DNA from: Variovorax beijingensis
Lineage (GTDB): Bacteria; Pseudomonadota; Gammaproteobacteria; Burkholderiales; Burkholderiaceae_C
Direction of reading: 5' to 3'
Assembly: GCF_003951285.1 (NCBI RefSeq)
Contig: NZ_RXFQ01000010.1
Coordinates: forward strand, 62,001 to 126,000
DNA: 64,000 bases
The translations under genes and the position numbers were made by a program. The notes below the pieces were generated by a model. It searched no databases. It was not told the origin of the DNA and worked only from the letters and a program-made list of their open reading frames with translations. Of the stretch, positions 9,395-17,923 are shown in pieces (position 1 is the first letter of the stretch; each line of letters opens with the position of its first letter).

Positions 9395-10570
9395 TCAATC
9401 CCAGGAGAGCGCGCCACCCGACTGGTATTCGATCACGCGGGTTTCGAAGAAATTGCGCTCTTTCTTCAGGTCAATCATTTCGCTCATCCAGGGGAACGGG
9501 TTTTCCTCGTTCGGGAAGAGCGTTTCGAGGCCGATCTGCTGTGCACGCCGGTTGGCGATGTAGCGCAGGTAGCCCTTGAACATGGAGGCGTTCATGCCGA
9601 GCACGCCGCGCGGCATGGTGTCTTCGGCGTATTTGTACTCGAGCTCGACGGCCTTCATGAAGAGGGCCCTGATCTCGGCCTTGAACTCGGGGGTCCAGAG
9701 GCCGGGGTTCTCGAGCTTGAGCTGGTTGATCAGGTCGATGCCGAAATTGCAGTGCATCGACTCGTCGCGCAGGATGTACTGATACTGCTCGGCGGCGCCG
9801 GTCATCTTGTTCTGGCGGCCCAACGCGAGGATCTGCGTGAAGCCGACGTAGAAGAAGAGGCCTTCCATCAGGCAGGCGAACACGATCAGCGACTTGAGCA
9901 GCGTCTGGTCGGTTTCGTGCGTGCCGGTCTTGAAGAGCGGATCGCTGATGGCGTCGATGAACGGGATCAGGAACTGGTCCTTCTCGCGGATCGACGGCAC
10001 TTCGTTGTAGGCGTTGAAGATCTCGCTCTCGTCCAGGCCGAGCGACTCGACGATGTACTGGTAGGCGTGCGTGTGGATCGCTTCCTCGAACGCCTGGCGC
10101 AGCAGGAACTGGCGGCATTCGGGCGCCGTGATGTGGCGGTAGGTGCCCAGCACGATGTTGTTGGCGGCCAGCGAGTCGGCGGTCACGAAGAAGCCGAGGT
10201 TGCGCTTGACGATGCGGCGCTCGTCTTCGGTCAGGCCGTTGGGGTCCTTCCACAACGCGATGTCGCGCGTCATGTTCACTTCCTGCGGCATCCAGTGGTT
10301 GGCGCAGGTGGCGAGGTATTTTTCCCAGGCCCACTTGTACTTGAACGGCACCAGCTGGTTGACGTCGGTCTGGCCGTTGATGATGCGCTTGTCGGAAGCC
10401 TTGACGCGCTGCGCCGCGGCGGTTGCCGCGGGTTGTTGTGCAATCGACGAAGTCGGAGCATCCACCGGTCGGCCTGCGGGCAGGCCGCTGGTCGATGCGT
10501 GGTGTTGCTGCAATCCTTGTTGCATATCCTTTGATAAGGAGGGCTTGACTTCTTCGTCCCAGGTCAACAT
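9395..10570 (-). CDS. nrdB: class Ia ribonucleotide reductase, beta (radical) subunit
   Basis: 391 residues. Di-iron ligand regions are visible as FEEAIHTHAYQYI and LRDESMHCNFGIDL, with further carboxylates around LTEDERRIVKRNLGFF. This subunit makes the tyrosyl radical used by NrdA to convert ribonucleoside diphosphates to deoxyribonucleotides. The ATG at 10570 (MLTWDEEV) is preferred; the longer frame would need a TTG at 10582. Relative to E. coli there is a Gln/Pro/Ala-rich insert after residue 10. It lies 178 bp after nrdA on the same strand and has its own candidate promoter. Confidence 0.95.
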   Translation of the reverse strand: MLTWDEEVKPSLSKDMQQGLQQHHASTSGLPAGRPVDAPTSSIAQQPAATAAAQRVKASDKRIINGQTDVNQLVPFKYKWAWEKYLATCANHWMPQEVNMTRDIALWKDPNGLTEDERRIVKRNLGFFVTADSLAANNIVLGTYRHITAPECRQFLLRQAFEEAIHTHAYQYIVESLGLDESEIFNAYNEVPSIREKDQFLIPFIDAISDPLFKTGTHETDQTLLKSLIVFACLMEGLFFYVGFTQILALGRQNKMTGAAEQYQYILRDESMHCNFGIDLINQLKLENPGLWTPEFKAEIRALFMKAVELEYKYAEDTMPRGVLGMNASMFKGYLRYIANRRAQQIGLETLFPNEENPFPWMSEMIDLKKERNFFETRVIEYQSGGALSWD

Positions 10571-10588
10571 AGAAAAATCCAATGCTCA

Positions 10589-10616
10589 ATTATCGGAGCA
10601 ACGATGTGAGTTGCAA
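10589..10616 (-). promoter_or_regulatory. candidate sigma-70 promoter for nrdB
   Basis: Reading leftward, TTGCAA (10616-10611) and GATAAT (10594-10589) are separated by 16 bp, about 18 bp before the nrdB ATG at 10570. This predicts a very short leader and transcription of nrdB apart from nrdA. The -10 matches 5 of 6 consensus bases, the -35 four of 6. Confidence 0.45.
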
Positions 10617-10748
10617 AGTGCTCGTTCACGTCGCGCTCCATTTATGTGGTTGTTATGTTGCTCTCATGCATCGCGCGATGTCAGTCGATGCCGTGATCGA
10701 CTGAGAGTTCGCGCGTCGTGCATGCACCTCTCTGACATCACTCGCGCG

Positions 10749-13664
10749 TCATTGGCATGCTTCGCAAGTCGGATCGTCGACGCCGCAGAACGCGATGTCG
10801 GTGGCAGGCATCGCACTCATCTGCGCCTTCGCTGCGGCAGCCGCGGCTTCGAGTGCGCTCATGCCCGAAGATGCATCGCCGCCCGACGACACCGCGTTGA
10901 GGCGGCCCGACTGCACGGTGGATTTCTCGGCGTGCGTCGCGCTCTGCGTGCGCAGGTAGTAGGTGGTCTTCAAGCCGCGCAGCCATGCGAGCTTGTAGGT
11001 GTCGTCGAGCTTCTTGCCCGATGCGCCGGCCATGTAGATGTTGAGCGACTGCGCCTGGTCGATCCACTTCTGGCGGCGCGCCGCGGCTTCGACCAGCCAG
11101 GTGGTCTCGACTTCGAACGCGGTGGCGTAGAGCGCCTTCACGTCCTGCGGCACGCGGTCGATCGGGCGCAGCGAACCGTCGAAGTGCTTCAGGTCCATCA
11201 CCATGACGTCGTCCCACAGGCCCAGGCGCTTCAGGTCGCGCACCAGGTAGTGGTTGATGACGGTGAACTCGCCCGACAGGTTCGACTTGACCGAGAGGTT
11301 GCCGAAGCAGGGCTCGATGGAAGCGTCGACGCCGATGATGTTCGAGATGGTCGCGGTCGGGGCGATGGCCACGCAGTTGGAGTTGCGCATGCCGTCGGCC
11401 TTGATCTTGGCGCGCAGCGCTTCCCAGTCGAGCGTGGCCGAGCGGTCGACCTCCACGTAGCCGCCGCGGGCTTTTTCGAGCAGGTCGAGCGTGTCGATCG
11501 GCAGGATGCCCTTGTCCCACAGCGAGCCCTTGTAGCTCGAGTACTTGCCGCGTTCGCGGGCCAGCTCGGTCGAGGCCCAGTAGGCGTGGTAGCAGATGGC
11601 TTCCATCGACTCGTCGGCGAACTGCACGGCTTCCTGCGAAGCGTAGGGAATGCGCAACTCGTACAGCGCGTCCTGGAAGCCCATCAGGCCCAGGCCGACC
11701 GGGCGGTGGCGCAGGTTCGAGTCGCGCGCCTTCTTCACGGCGTAGTAGTTGATGTCGATCACGTTGTCGAGCATGCGCATCGCGGTCGCGATCGTGCGCT
11801 TGAGCTTTTCCTGGTCGACCTTGCCGTCCTTCAGGTGCTGCAGCAGGTTCACGGAACCCAGGTTGCAGACGGCGGTTTCGGTGTCGCTGGTGTTCAGCGT
11901 GATCTCGGTGCACAGGTTCGACGAATGCACCACGCCGGTGTGCTGCTGCGGCGAGCGCACATTGCAGGCGTCCTTGAACGTGATCCACGGATGGCCGGTC
12001 TCGAACAGCATCGTGAGCATCTTGCGCCACAGGTCCGAGGCCTGGATGGTGCGGGCGGGCTTGATCTCGCCGCGGGCGGCCTTTTCTTCGTAGGCGGTGT
12101 AGGCCTGCTCGAAGTCGGCGCCGAACTTGTCGTGCAGGTCGGGTACGTTGGAGGGCGAGAACAGCGTCCAGGTGCCCTTTTCCATCACGCGGCGCATGAA
12201 GAGGTCGGGGATCCAGTTGGCGGTGTTCATGTCGTGCGTGCGGCGGCGGTCGTCGCCGGTGTTCTTGCGCAGTTCCAGGAACTCCTCGATGTCGAGGTGC
12301 CAGGTTTCCAGGTACGTGCAGACGGCGCCCTTGCGCTTGCCGCCCTGGTTCACGGCCACGGCGGTGTCGTTGACCACCTTCAGGAAGGGCACCACGCCCT
12401 GCGATTCGCCGTTGGTGCCCTTGATGTGGCTGCCGAGCGCGCGCACGCGGGTCCAGTCGTTGCCCAGGCCGCCCGCGAACTTGGAGAGCAGCGCGTTTTC
12501 CTTGATCGACTCGTAGATGCCGTCGAGGTCGTCGGGCACGGTGGTCAGATAGCAGCTGGACAGCTGCGAGCGCAGCGTGCCGGCGTTGAACAGGGTGGGC
12601 GTGCTCGACATGAAGTCGAAGGACGACAGCACCTCGTAGAACTCGATGGCGCGGGCTTCGCGGTCGATCTCGCCGAGCGACAGGCCCATGGCCACGCGCA
12701 TGAAGAAGGCCTGCGGCAGTTCGATGCGCGACTTGCGCACGTGCAGGAAGTAGCGGTCGTACAGCGTTTGCAGGCCGAGGTAGTCGAACTGGTTGTCGCG
12801 TTCGGCCTTGAGCGCGGCGCCCAGGCGCGGCAGGTCGTACTGCAGCAGCTTCTCGTCGAGCAGGTCGTTCTCGACGCCCTTCTTGATGAACTGCGGGAAG
12901 TAGTCGGCGTAGGCCGTGGCGCGCTCGGCGGGCATCACTTCGCGGCCGATGATCTCCTTGAAGATCGTGTGCAGCAGCAGGCGGGCGGTGGCAAAGGTGT
13001 AGTCGGGGTCTTTCTCGATCAGCGTGCGGGCCGCCAGGATCGAGGCCTTGTAGACCTCGTCGAGCGGCACGCCGTCGTACAGGTTGCGCATCGTTTCGGC
13101 GACGATCGGCGCGGCGGTGATGCTGTCGCCCAGGTTTTCGCAGGCCGACTCGATCAGGCCCTTGAGCTGGTTCAGGTCGAGCGCGACGCGTTCGCCGTTG
13201 TCCAGCACGTGCAGCGTTGGCGTGGCGGGCGCTTCCTGCTCGACCTGTTTGGAGCGCTCCTGCGTGCGGCGCTCGCGGTAGAGCACGTAGGCGCGCGCGA
13301 TCTCGTGGTGGCCGCCGCGCATCAGGCCGAGTTCGACCTGGTCCTGCACGTCTTCGATGTGGAAGGTGCCGCCGCCCGGACGCGAACGCACCATGGCGCG
13401 GATCACGCCTTGCGTGAGGGCGTCGACGGTTTCGCGCACGCTGGCCGAAGCCGCGCCCTGGGTGCCATGCACGGCCAGGAAGGCTTTCATCATCGCGATG
13501 GCGATCTTGTTGGGTTCGAAGGGAACCACGGCGCCGTTGCGGCGGATGATCTGGTAGTGCGCGAGGTTCTGTCCGGCGGGCGAGCCAGCGGTGTCGCGCT
13601 GCTGCTGCGTTGGCGTGGAGGGAATGGCACGCGAGGTCGATGGGGTGTTCAGGGCTGTTTGCAT
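10749..13664 (-). CDS. nrdA: class Ia ribonucleotide reductase, alpha (catalytic) subunit
   Basis: 971 residues. An N-terminal extension is followed by the ATP-cone (RRNGAVVPFEPNKIAIAMM, about residues 40-130), the allosteric activity-control domain. The catalytic barrel shows SSTPTLFNAGTLRSQLSSCYL and NLCTEITLNTSDTETAVCNLGSVNL, carrying active-site cysteines. The protein ends DPTCEACQ, with the redox-shuttle CxxC. The ATG at 13664 has an AGAGGAAG ribosome site; the longer frame would start at TTG. Two NrdR boxes overlap its promoter. nrdB follows on the same strand. Confidence 0.97.
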   Translation of the reverse strand: MQTALNTPSTSRAIPSTPTQQQRDTAGSPAGQNLAHYQIIRRNGAVVPFEPNKIAIAMMKAFLAVHGTQGAASASVRETVDALTQGVIRAMVRSRPGGGTFHIEDVQDQVELGLMRGGHHEIARAYVLYRERRTQERSKQVEQEAPATPTLHVLDNGERVALDLNQLKGLIESACENLGDSITAAPIVAETMRNLYDGVPLDEVYKASILAARTLIEKDPDYTFATARLLLHTIFKEIIGREVMPAERATAYADYFPQFIKKGVENDLLDEKLLQYDLPRLGAALKAERDNQFDYLGLQTLYDRYFLHVRKSRIELPQAFFMRVAMGLSLGEIDREARAIEFYEVLSSFDFMSSTPTLFNAGTLRSQLSSCYLTTVPDDLDGIYESIKENALLSKFAGGLGNDWTRVRALGSHIKGTNGESQGVVPFLKVVNDTAVAVNQGGKRKGAVCTYLETWHLDIEEFLELRKNTGDDRRRTHDMNTANWIPDLFMRRVMEKGTWTLFSPSNVPDLHDKFGADFEQAYTAYEEKAARGEIKPARTIQASDLWRKMLTMLFETGHPWITFKDACNVRSPQQHTGVVHSSNLCTEITLNTSDTETAVCNLGSVNLLQHLKDGKVDQEKLKRTIATAMRMLDNVIDINYYAVKKARDSNLRHRPVGLGLMGFQDALYELRIPYASQEAVQFADESMEAICYHAYWASTELARERGKYSSYKGSLWDKGILPIDTLDLLEKARGGYVEVDRSATLDWEALRAKIKADGMRNSNCVAIAPTATISNIIGVDASIEPCFGNLSVKSNLSGEFTVINHYLVRDLKRLGLWDDVMVMDLKHFDGSLRPIDRVPQDVKALYATAFEVETTWLVEAAARRQKWIDQAQSLNIYMAGASGKKLDDTYKLAWLRGLKTTYYLRTQSATHAEKSTVQSGRLNAVSSGGDASSGMSALEAAAAAAKAQMSAMPATDIAFCGVDDPTCEACQ

Positions 13665-13746
13665 TCGCTTCCTCTCGGTTGGCAATTCTTGTTGGATGGC
13701 GACGCCTTGGCTGGGCGTCGCGCCGGCGTTGTTGACCGGACGGAGG

Positions 13747-13760
13747 ACACTATATCTAGG
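13747..13760. promoter_or_regulatory. NrdR box 1 (over the nrdA -10)
   Basis: ACACTATATCTAGG matches the known NrdR consensus ACACWATATMTWGT at 13 of 14 positions. It overlaps the -10 hexamer of the nrdA promoter, so NrdR binding should block RNA polymerase. It is paired with a second box 32 bp away (start to start), about three helical turns, the tandem arrangement typical of NrdR targets. Confidence 0.85.
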
Positions 13761-13777
13761 GTCTGAGGGGTGTACAA
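13749..13777 (-). promoter_or_regulatory. nrdA sigma-70 promoter
   Basis: Reading leftward, -35 TTGTAC (13777-13772) and -10 TATAGT (13754-13749) are separated by exactly 17 bp. Transcription would start near 13742 and leave a leader of about 78 nt before the nrdA ATG. NrdR boxes cover the -10 and flank the -35. Confidence 0.75.
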
Positions 13778-13778
13778 C

Positions 13779-13792
13779 CCACTAGATGTAGC
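13779..13792. promoter_or_regulatory. NrdR box 2 (just upstream of the nrdA -35)
   Basis: CCACTAGATGTAGC matches the NrdR consensus at about 10 of 14 positions. It is weaker than box 1, but its spacing from box 1 and its place beside the -35 fit a tandem NrdR operator. Confidence 0.7.
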
Positions 13793-13799
13793 GTTTTCC

Positions 13800-13808
13800 T
13801 GTGGATAC
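13800..13808 (-). promoter_or_regulatory. possible DnaA box upstream of nrdA
   Basis: Reading leftward, GTATCCACA matches the DnaA 9-mer TTATNCACA except at the first base. DnaA control of nrdAB is known in E. coli. A single 8-of-9 match could be chance. The rest of the gap up to 14013 (ampD end) shows nothing else I can support. Confidence 0.35.
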
Positions 13809-14013
13809 AACCCTGTCGATTTTTCTTTCGGCCCGGGACACGGCCGTCGATGCCGCATGAATACTGGCCTATGTTGTCGCAACCCGCATGGGGCGTGGCT
13901 TGCAGGCCGATTTGGGCTTGCAGGGCGCATGGTTGCTACATGCGGCGATTGCAATTTTCTCATTGCTGCGCCGCGGGATCGGCGCATCGCGAGGCGCTGC
14001 GCGATTGAAAAAA

Positions 14014-14622
14014 TTAGCGCTGCACCACCTGCGGAGGAAACATGTGCGGACTCCAGCCGAGGTGCCCGCGCAGCAATTGCCAATCGAAGCCGGCGCCGGG
14101 GTCCTGCTTTCGGCCCGGTGCGATGTGCTCGTGTCCGGCGATGTGCGCGATGGCGTAGTGCTGCGCGATGGCGGGGCAGAGGCTGGCCAGCGTCTCGTAC
14201 TGCGCCTCTTCGAACGGCTGGCCTTCGAGGCCTTCGAGCTCGATGCCGATGGAATCGTCGTTGCAGTTCGCGCGGCCGCGCCACGACGACACGCCGGCAT
14301 GCCAGGCGCGCTCGTCGCAGCTCACGAACTGCCAGAGTTCGCCGTTGCGCCGCACATAGAAATGCGAGGAAACCGCAAGGCCGCGAATCGACTGGAAGTA
14401 GGGATGCGCGTCCCAGTCGAGCTGGTTGGTGAAGAGCTGCTGCACGGCGTCGCCGCCGTATTCGCCGGGCGGCAGGCTGATGGAGTGCAGCACGATCAGG
14501 TCGGTCTGCGCGCCGGCGGGGCGGGGTCCGAAATTCGGCGAGCGCAGCGCCTTGGCAAAGCGGTACCAGCCGGCGCGCCAGAGCCCGTCGTCGTTGCCCG
14601 TATGCGCTTCAGTCGTCGGCAT
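14014..14622 (-). CDS. ampD: 1,6-anhydro-N-acetylmuramoyl-L-alanine amidase
   Basis: 202 residues with the N-acetylmuramoyl-L-alanine amidase type 2 fold. Zinc ligands are recognisable as the His of VLHSISLP, the His of AGHEHIAPGRKQDPG and the Asp of that same motif. SSHFYVRRNGELWQFV and DSIGIELEGL are characteristic of cytosolic AmpD. It cleaves the peptide from anhydro-MurNAc during murein recycling and so affects beta-lactamase induction. The ATG at 14622 overlaps the end of pilR by 14 nt; an upstream in-frame GTG at 14637 is the alternative start. Mpl, encoded at 725-2137, can use the released peptide. Confidence 0.93.
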   Translation of the reverse strand: MPTTEAHTGNDDGLWRAGWYRFAKALRSPNFGPRPAGAQTDLIVLHSISLPPGEYGGDAVQQLFTNQLDWDAHPYFQSIRGLAVSSHFYVRRNGELWQFVSCDERAWHAGVSSWRGRANCNDDSIGIELEGLEGQPFEEAQYETLASLCPAIAQHYAIAHIAGHEHIAPGRKQDPGAGFDWQLLRGHLGWSPHMFPPQVVQR

Positions 14623-16177
14623 GGCTGGTGCTGGCACCTTCGTCGCCGCCGGGCGTGGTGATGCCCAGCCGCGCGATGCGGTAGCGGATCTGGCGCAGGC
14701 TCATGCCGAGCCGCGCGGCGGCCGCCGTCCGATTGAAGCCGCTTTCATGCAGCGCGCGCACGAGGATCTCGCGCTCCTGCTGATCGAGGTAGGCCTGCAG
14801 GTCGGAGGGAAGGGCGGGCGGCGGGGACTTGGGTTCCGCAACGGCCACGGCGAGCGTAGCGGGCGCCCGAGGCGCTTCGCTGCCGAGCGCCGAAGCAGAA
14901 GAAGGCGCGGGTTCGGCGATGGCCAGATCTGCCGGCGCCGCGGCAGCGCCCGGCCGCTGCGCCATCAGGTCCAGATGCAGTTCGTCGCCGTCGTTGAGCG
15001 CCACTGCGCGGTGCAGCAGGTTCTCGAGCTCCCGCACGTTGCCGTCGAGCCGGTGCTGGGCAAGGCGGCGCAGCAGTTCGGCGGAAAGATGCGGCACCGG
15101 CAGCCCGCCGTCCTGCGCAATGCGCGCGAGCAGCGCCGCGCAAAGTGCGGGCAGGTCCTCGCGCCGGTCGCGCAGCGCGGGCACCGCGATCTCGATCACG
15201 TTGAGCCGATAGAACAGGTCTTGCCGGAAGCGGCCGGCCTGGACTTCGGCATGAAGATCCTTGTGCGTGGCGCTCACGATGCGCACGTCGACCGCGTCTT
15301 CCTGCGTCGAGCCGATGGAGCGCACGCTGCGCTCCTGGATTGCGCGCAGCAGCTTGGACTGCATCGCCAGCGGCAGGTCGCCGATTTCGTCGAGAAAGAG
15401 CGTGCCGCCGCGCGCGGCCTGGAAGTAGCCGTCGCGGTCCTGCGACGAGCCGGTGTAGGAGCCCTTGCGGGCGCCGAAGAACTCGGCCTCGAGCAGGTTC
15501 TCGGGAATGGCGCCGCAGTTGACCGCGACGAACGGGCCCTCGCTGCGCTGGCTGCAGGCATGCACGGCGCGCGCCACCAGCTCCTTGCCGGTGCCCGATT
15601 CGCCGCGCACCAGCACCGGCGCCATGCCGCGCGCCACCTTGGCAATGCGCGACTTGACCAGGCGCATCGGCTCCGAGTCGCCCACCAGCCGGTCGAGCGC
15701 AGCAACGCCGCTGTCCGGAACGGACGGCGCGCCGGCGCGCGGCTGGTCCGCGGGCGCCGCCTGCCAGGCCTTGGCCGGCGGTGCCTGCTGCGCCTGCACG
15801 GCGGACGCGACCACGGCGCGGAACTGCTTCAGGTCGACCGGCTTGGTCAGGTAGTCGAAGGCGCCGGCCTTCAGCGCCTCGACCGCGTTTTCGGCGGAGC
15901 CGTAGGCCGTCATCACCACGCAGCGCTCGCTGCGCTGGTTCTTCTGGATGCGGTGGATGATTTCCATGCCCTGTCCATCGGGCAGCCGCATGTCGGTGAT
16001 CACCGCATCGAACTGCCCGGCCTCCAGGTGCTGCCAAGCTTCCGAAACGCTGCCGGCGGCCTCGACGCGATAGCCTTCGCGCAGCAGGGTCAGTTCGTAC
16101 AGCGTGCGCAGGTCGGGCTCGTCATCGATGACCAGGATGTTGGCCGGTCGCTGCATGGAGGGATGGGAAGTGCTCAC
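14609..16177 (-). CDS. pilR: sigma-54-dependent response regulator PilR
   Basis: 522 residues: receiver domain with phospho-acceptor Asp62 (AVITDMRLPDG), AAA+ domain with Walker A GESGTGKELVARAVH and Walker B LFLDEIGDLP, and C-terminal Fis-type helix-turn-helix (NRTAAAARLGMSLRQIRYRI). Paired with PilS it activates sigma-54 transcription of type IV pilin genes, which are not in this window. The sigma-54 contact loop, usually GAFTGA, reads GSYTGS. The start is GTG at 16177, 4 nt after the pilS stop, so the two are translationally linked. ampD overlaps its end. Confidence 0.9.
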   Translation of the reverse strand: MSTSHPSMQRPANILVIDDEPDLRTLYELTLLREGYRVEAAGSVSEAWQHLEAGQFDAVITDMRLPDGQGMEIIHRIQKNQRSERCVVMTAYGSAENAVEALKAGAFDYLTKPVDLKQFRAVVASAVQAQQAPPAKAWQAAPADQPRAGAPSVPDSGVAALDRLVGDSEPMRLVKSRIAKVARGMAPVLVRGESGTGKELVARAVHACSQRSEGPFVAVNCGAIPENLLEAEFFGARKGSYTGSSQDRDGYFQAARGGTLFLDEIGDLPLAMQSKLLRAIQERSVRSIGSTQEDAVDVRIVSATHKDLHAEVQAGRFRQDLFYRLNVIEIAVPALRDRREDLPALCAALLARIAQDGGLPVPHLSAELLRRLAQHRLDGNVRELENLLHRAVALNDGDELHLDLMAQRPGAAAAPADLAIAEPAPSSASALGSEAPRAPATLAVAVAEPKSPPPALPSDLQAYLDQQEREILVRALHESGFNRTAAAARLGMSLRQIRYRIARLGITTPGGDEGASTSHADD

Positions 16178-16181
16178 GGCG

Positions 16182-17882
16182 CTATTGTGTCAGCCGGTTT
16201 TCGCTTGGCGCAAAACTGACGAAGAATTCATTGCCCTCGGGGCCGCCCGCCACGAGCGCGCGCCGCTCGTAGCCGATGGTGGCACCGTGGCGCCGGCACA
16301 GCTCGCGGCACAGGAAGAGGCCGAGTCCGCTGGAGCGGCTCTCGGATGAGAAAAAAGGCTCGAACAGATGGCGCTGCACCGCCGGCTCCAGCGGCGCGCC
16401 GTCGCTCCACACCTGCAGGCTGGGGCGGCCGGAACTGCCGCGCTGCGTGGTGGTGACGACCTGGATCGCGCCCGCGCGGCTGCTCGCGTAGCGCGCCGCG
16501 TTGTCCAGCAGGTTCACGAGCAGCCGGCGCAGGTGCTCCACGTCGAAGCGCACCTCGGCGTCGGCGGCATCCAGCGCGATCAGCACGCCCTGGCGCCGCG
16601 TCTGGCGCACCCACTCTTCGGCCAGCGCCTGCACGGCGGGATCGAGCACGACCTGCTCGCCGAGCGAGAGCACGCGCTGCTGGCGCGCGCGCGAGACGTC
16701 GAGCACGTCGTCCACGATGCGCGCGAGGCGCTGCGCGTTGTGCTGCACCATGCTGGTCAGCTTGCGGTGCGCGGGGTCGGTGAGGTCTTCGGCGAGCAGC
16801 GCGCTGGCCTGCGTGATGGCCGCGAGCGGATTGCGGATCTCGTGCGCCACGGCGGCCGACATGCGGCCCATCGCGGCCAGTTTCTCGGTGCGGATGCGGG
16901 CCTCGAGCTCGCGCAGGTCCTGCAGGAACATCACGCAAAGGCTGTCGACATGCCGGTCGCTGGTGGGCGTGAGCCGCGTGCGCACGCGCACCTCGCGCGC
17001 GGCACCGCGCGCCTGCGCCACGGGAATTTCCTCGCTTTGCGGCGCGCGGCGCGCAAAGGTCTGGCGCGCCAGCGCCGCCAACGCATGCCAGGCGGGCTGC
17101 GCGTGCAGCGCGAACGGCAGGCCGAGCCGGGCCAGCCCCTGGCCGAGGATCGCGTCGGCCGCCGGGTTGGCCGCATGCACCATGCCTTCGGCGTCGATCA
17201 CCAGCACGCCTTCGCTCAGCGTCTCGATCACCAGGTCGTTGACCTGCGCCTGCATCTGCGCGCTGCTGCGGTTGCGCAGCGCGGTTTCCTCCTCGCGGGC
17301 CAGCCGGCGCGCCAGCTCGTGCGCCAGCAGGGCCACCACGAAGAGCCCGGTGCCGGTGAGCGCCGCCTGCACGAAGCGGGTGGAGGAATCGCCGGGCTGC
17401 TGCAGCAGCCAGTGCCAGCCGGCATCGGCGAGCAGCAGCAGCGTGACCGTGGCGGTGGTGCCCAGGCCCACGGTCACCGTGCCCAGCACCGCGCTCATGA
17501 GCACCGGCAGCGCGAACAGCGGCGTGTAGTTGATGCTGCCGCCCTGGAGCACCTGCAGCGCGGTGAAAGTGCCCAGGTCGATGCCGATGGTGAGGAACCA
17601 CAGCATGCCGAAGGCCCGGATCGGCGGCGTGAAATGCGCGTAGCGGGCGCCCAGCCAGGTGGCAGCCAGGTAGCCGGCCGAAAGCGCCACGGCCAGCGGC
17701 TGCACCGTCTGGCCGAGCGCCATGGCCACGCCCTGCAGCAGCACGAGCACCAGCGCGACGAAGCAGCGCGCCGCCATGAAGCCGCGCCACAGCCGCAGCA
17801 GCGCGGCGCTTTCGCCGCGCCCCGGCTCGAGCGCGCTCCAGTCGGTGGCGGGTTCGCCGCGCGACCACGGGGAAGAACTCAC
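16182..17882 (-). CDS. pilS: PilS-type sensor histidine kinase
   Basis: 566 residues. The N-terminal third has about six hydrophobic helices (from FMAARCFVALVLVLLQGVAMAL on), then a PAS domain (VLVIDAEGMVHAANPAADAIL), the H-box AAVAHEIRNPLAAITQAS and a degenerate ATPase domain ending SSGLGLFLCRELCRRHG. It is expected to phosphorylate PilR, encoded directly downstream. The start is the GTG at 17882, reading VSSSPWSRG, because an AAGGG lies just upstream and the stop of a 9-residue mini-ORF overlaps it as GTGA. No PilS-independent start is evident. Confidence 0.9.
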   Translation of the reverse strand: MSSSPWSRGEPATDWSALEPGRGESAALLRLWRGFMAARCFVALVLVLLQGVAMALGQTVQPLAVALSAGYLAATWLGARYAHFTPPIRAFGMLWFLTIGIDLGTFTALQVLQGGSINYTPLFALPVLMSAVLGTVTVGLGTTATVTLLLLADAGWHWLLQQPGDSSTRFVQAALTGTGLFVVALLAHELARRLAREEETALRNRSSAQMQAQVNDLVIETLSEGVLVIDAEGMVHAANPAADAILGQGLARLGLPFALHAQPAWHALAALARQTFARRAPQSEEIPVAQARGAAREVRVRTRLTPTSDRHVDSLCVMFLQDLRELEARIRTEKLAAMGRMSAAVAHEIRNPLAAITQASALLAEDLTDPAHRKLTSMVQHNAQRLARIVDDVLDVSRARQQRVLSLGEQVVLDPAVQALAEEWVRQTRRQGVLIALDAADAEVRFDVEHLRRLLVNLLDNAARYASSRAGAIQVVTTTQRGSSGRPSLQVWSDGAPLEPAVQRHLFEPFFSSESRSSGLGLFLCRELCRRHGATIGYERRALVAGGPEGNEFFVSFAPSENRLTQ

Positions 17883-17908
17883 GGGTGCACCCTTGGCGCT
17901 GTGCTCAT
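17879..17908 (-). promoter_or_regulatory. 9-residue mini-ORF / coupling leader before pilS (copy A)
   Basis: ATG at 17908 opens a frame encoding MSTAPRVHP whose TGA overlaps the pilS GTG. The 25 nt at 17884-17908 match the leader before otsA at 23 of 25 positions, and both sit at the same distance from the next start codon. The AAGGG inside it doubles as the pilS ribosome site. It lies in the 41-bp gap after the PP0621-type gene. Interpretation as a translational-coupling element is inference. Confidence 0.6.
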
Positions 17909-17923
17909 CGATGCAGCGCCCGC

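Noticed and set aside
10143..13766. 1207-codon open frame on the + strand opposite nrdA
   Set aside because: It is the antisense shadow of nrdA; composition is His/Val/Gly-rich nonsense with no domain, a common artefact in GC-rich genomes.
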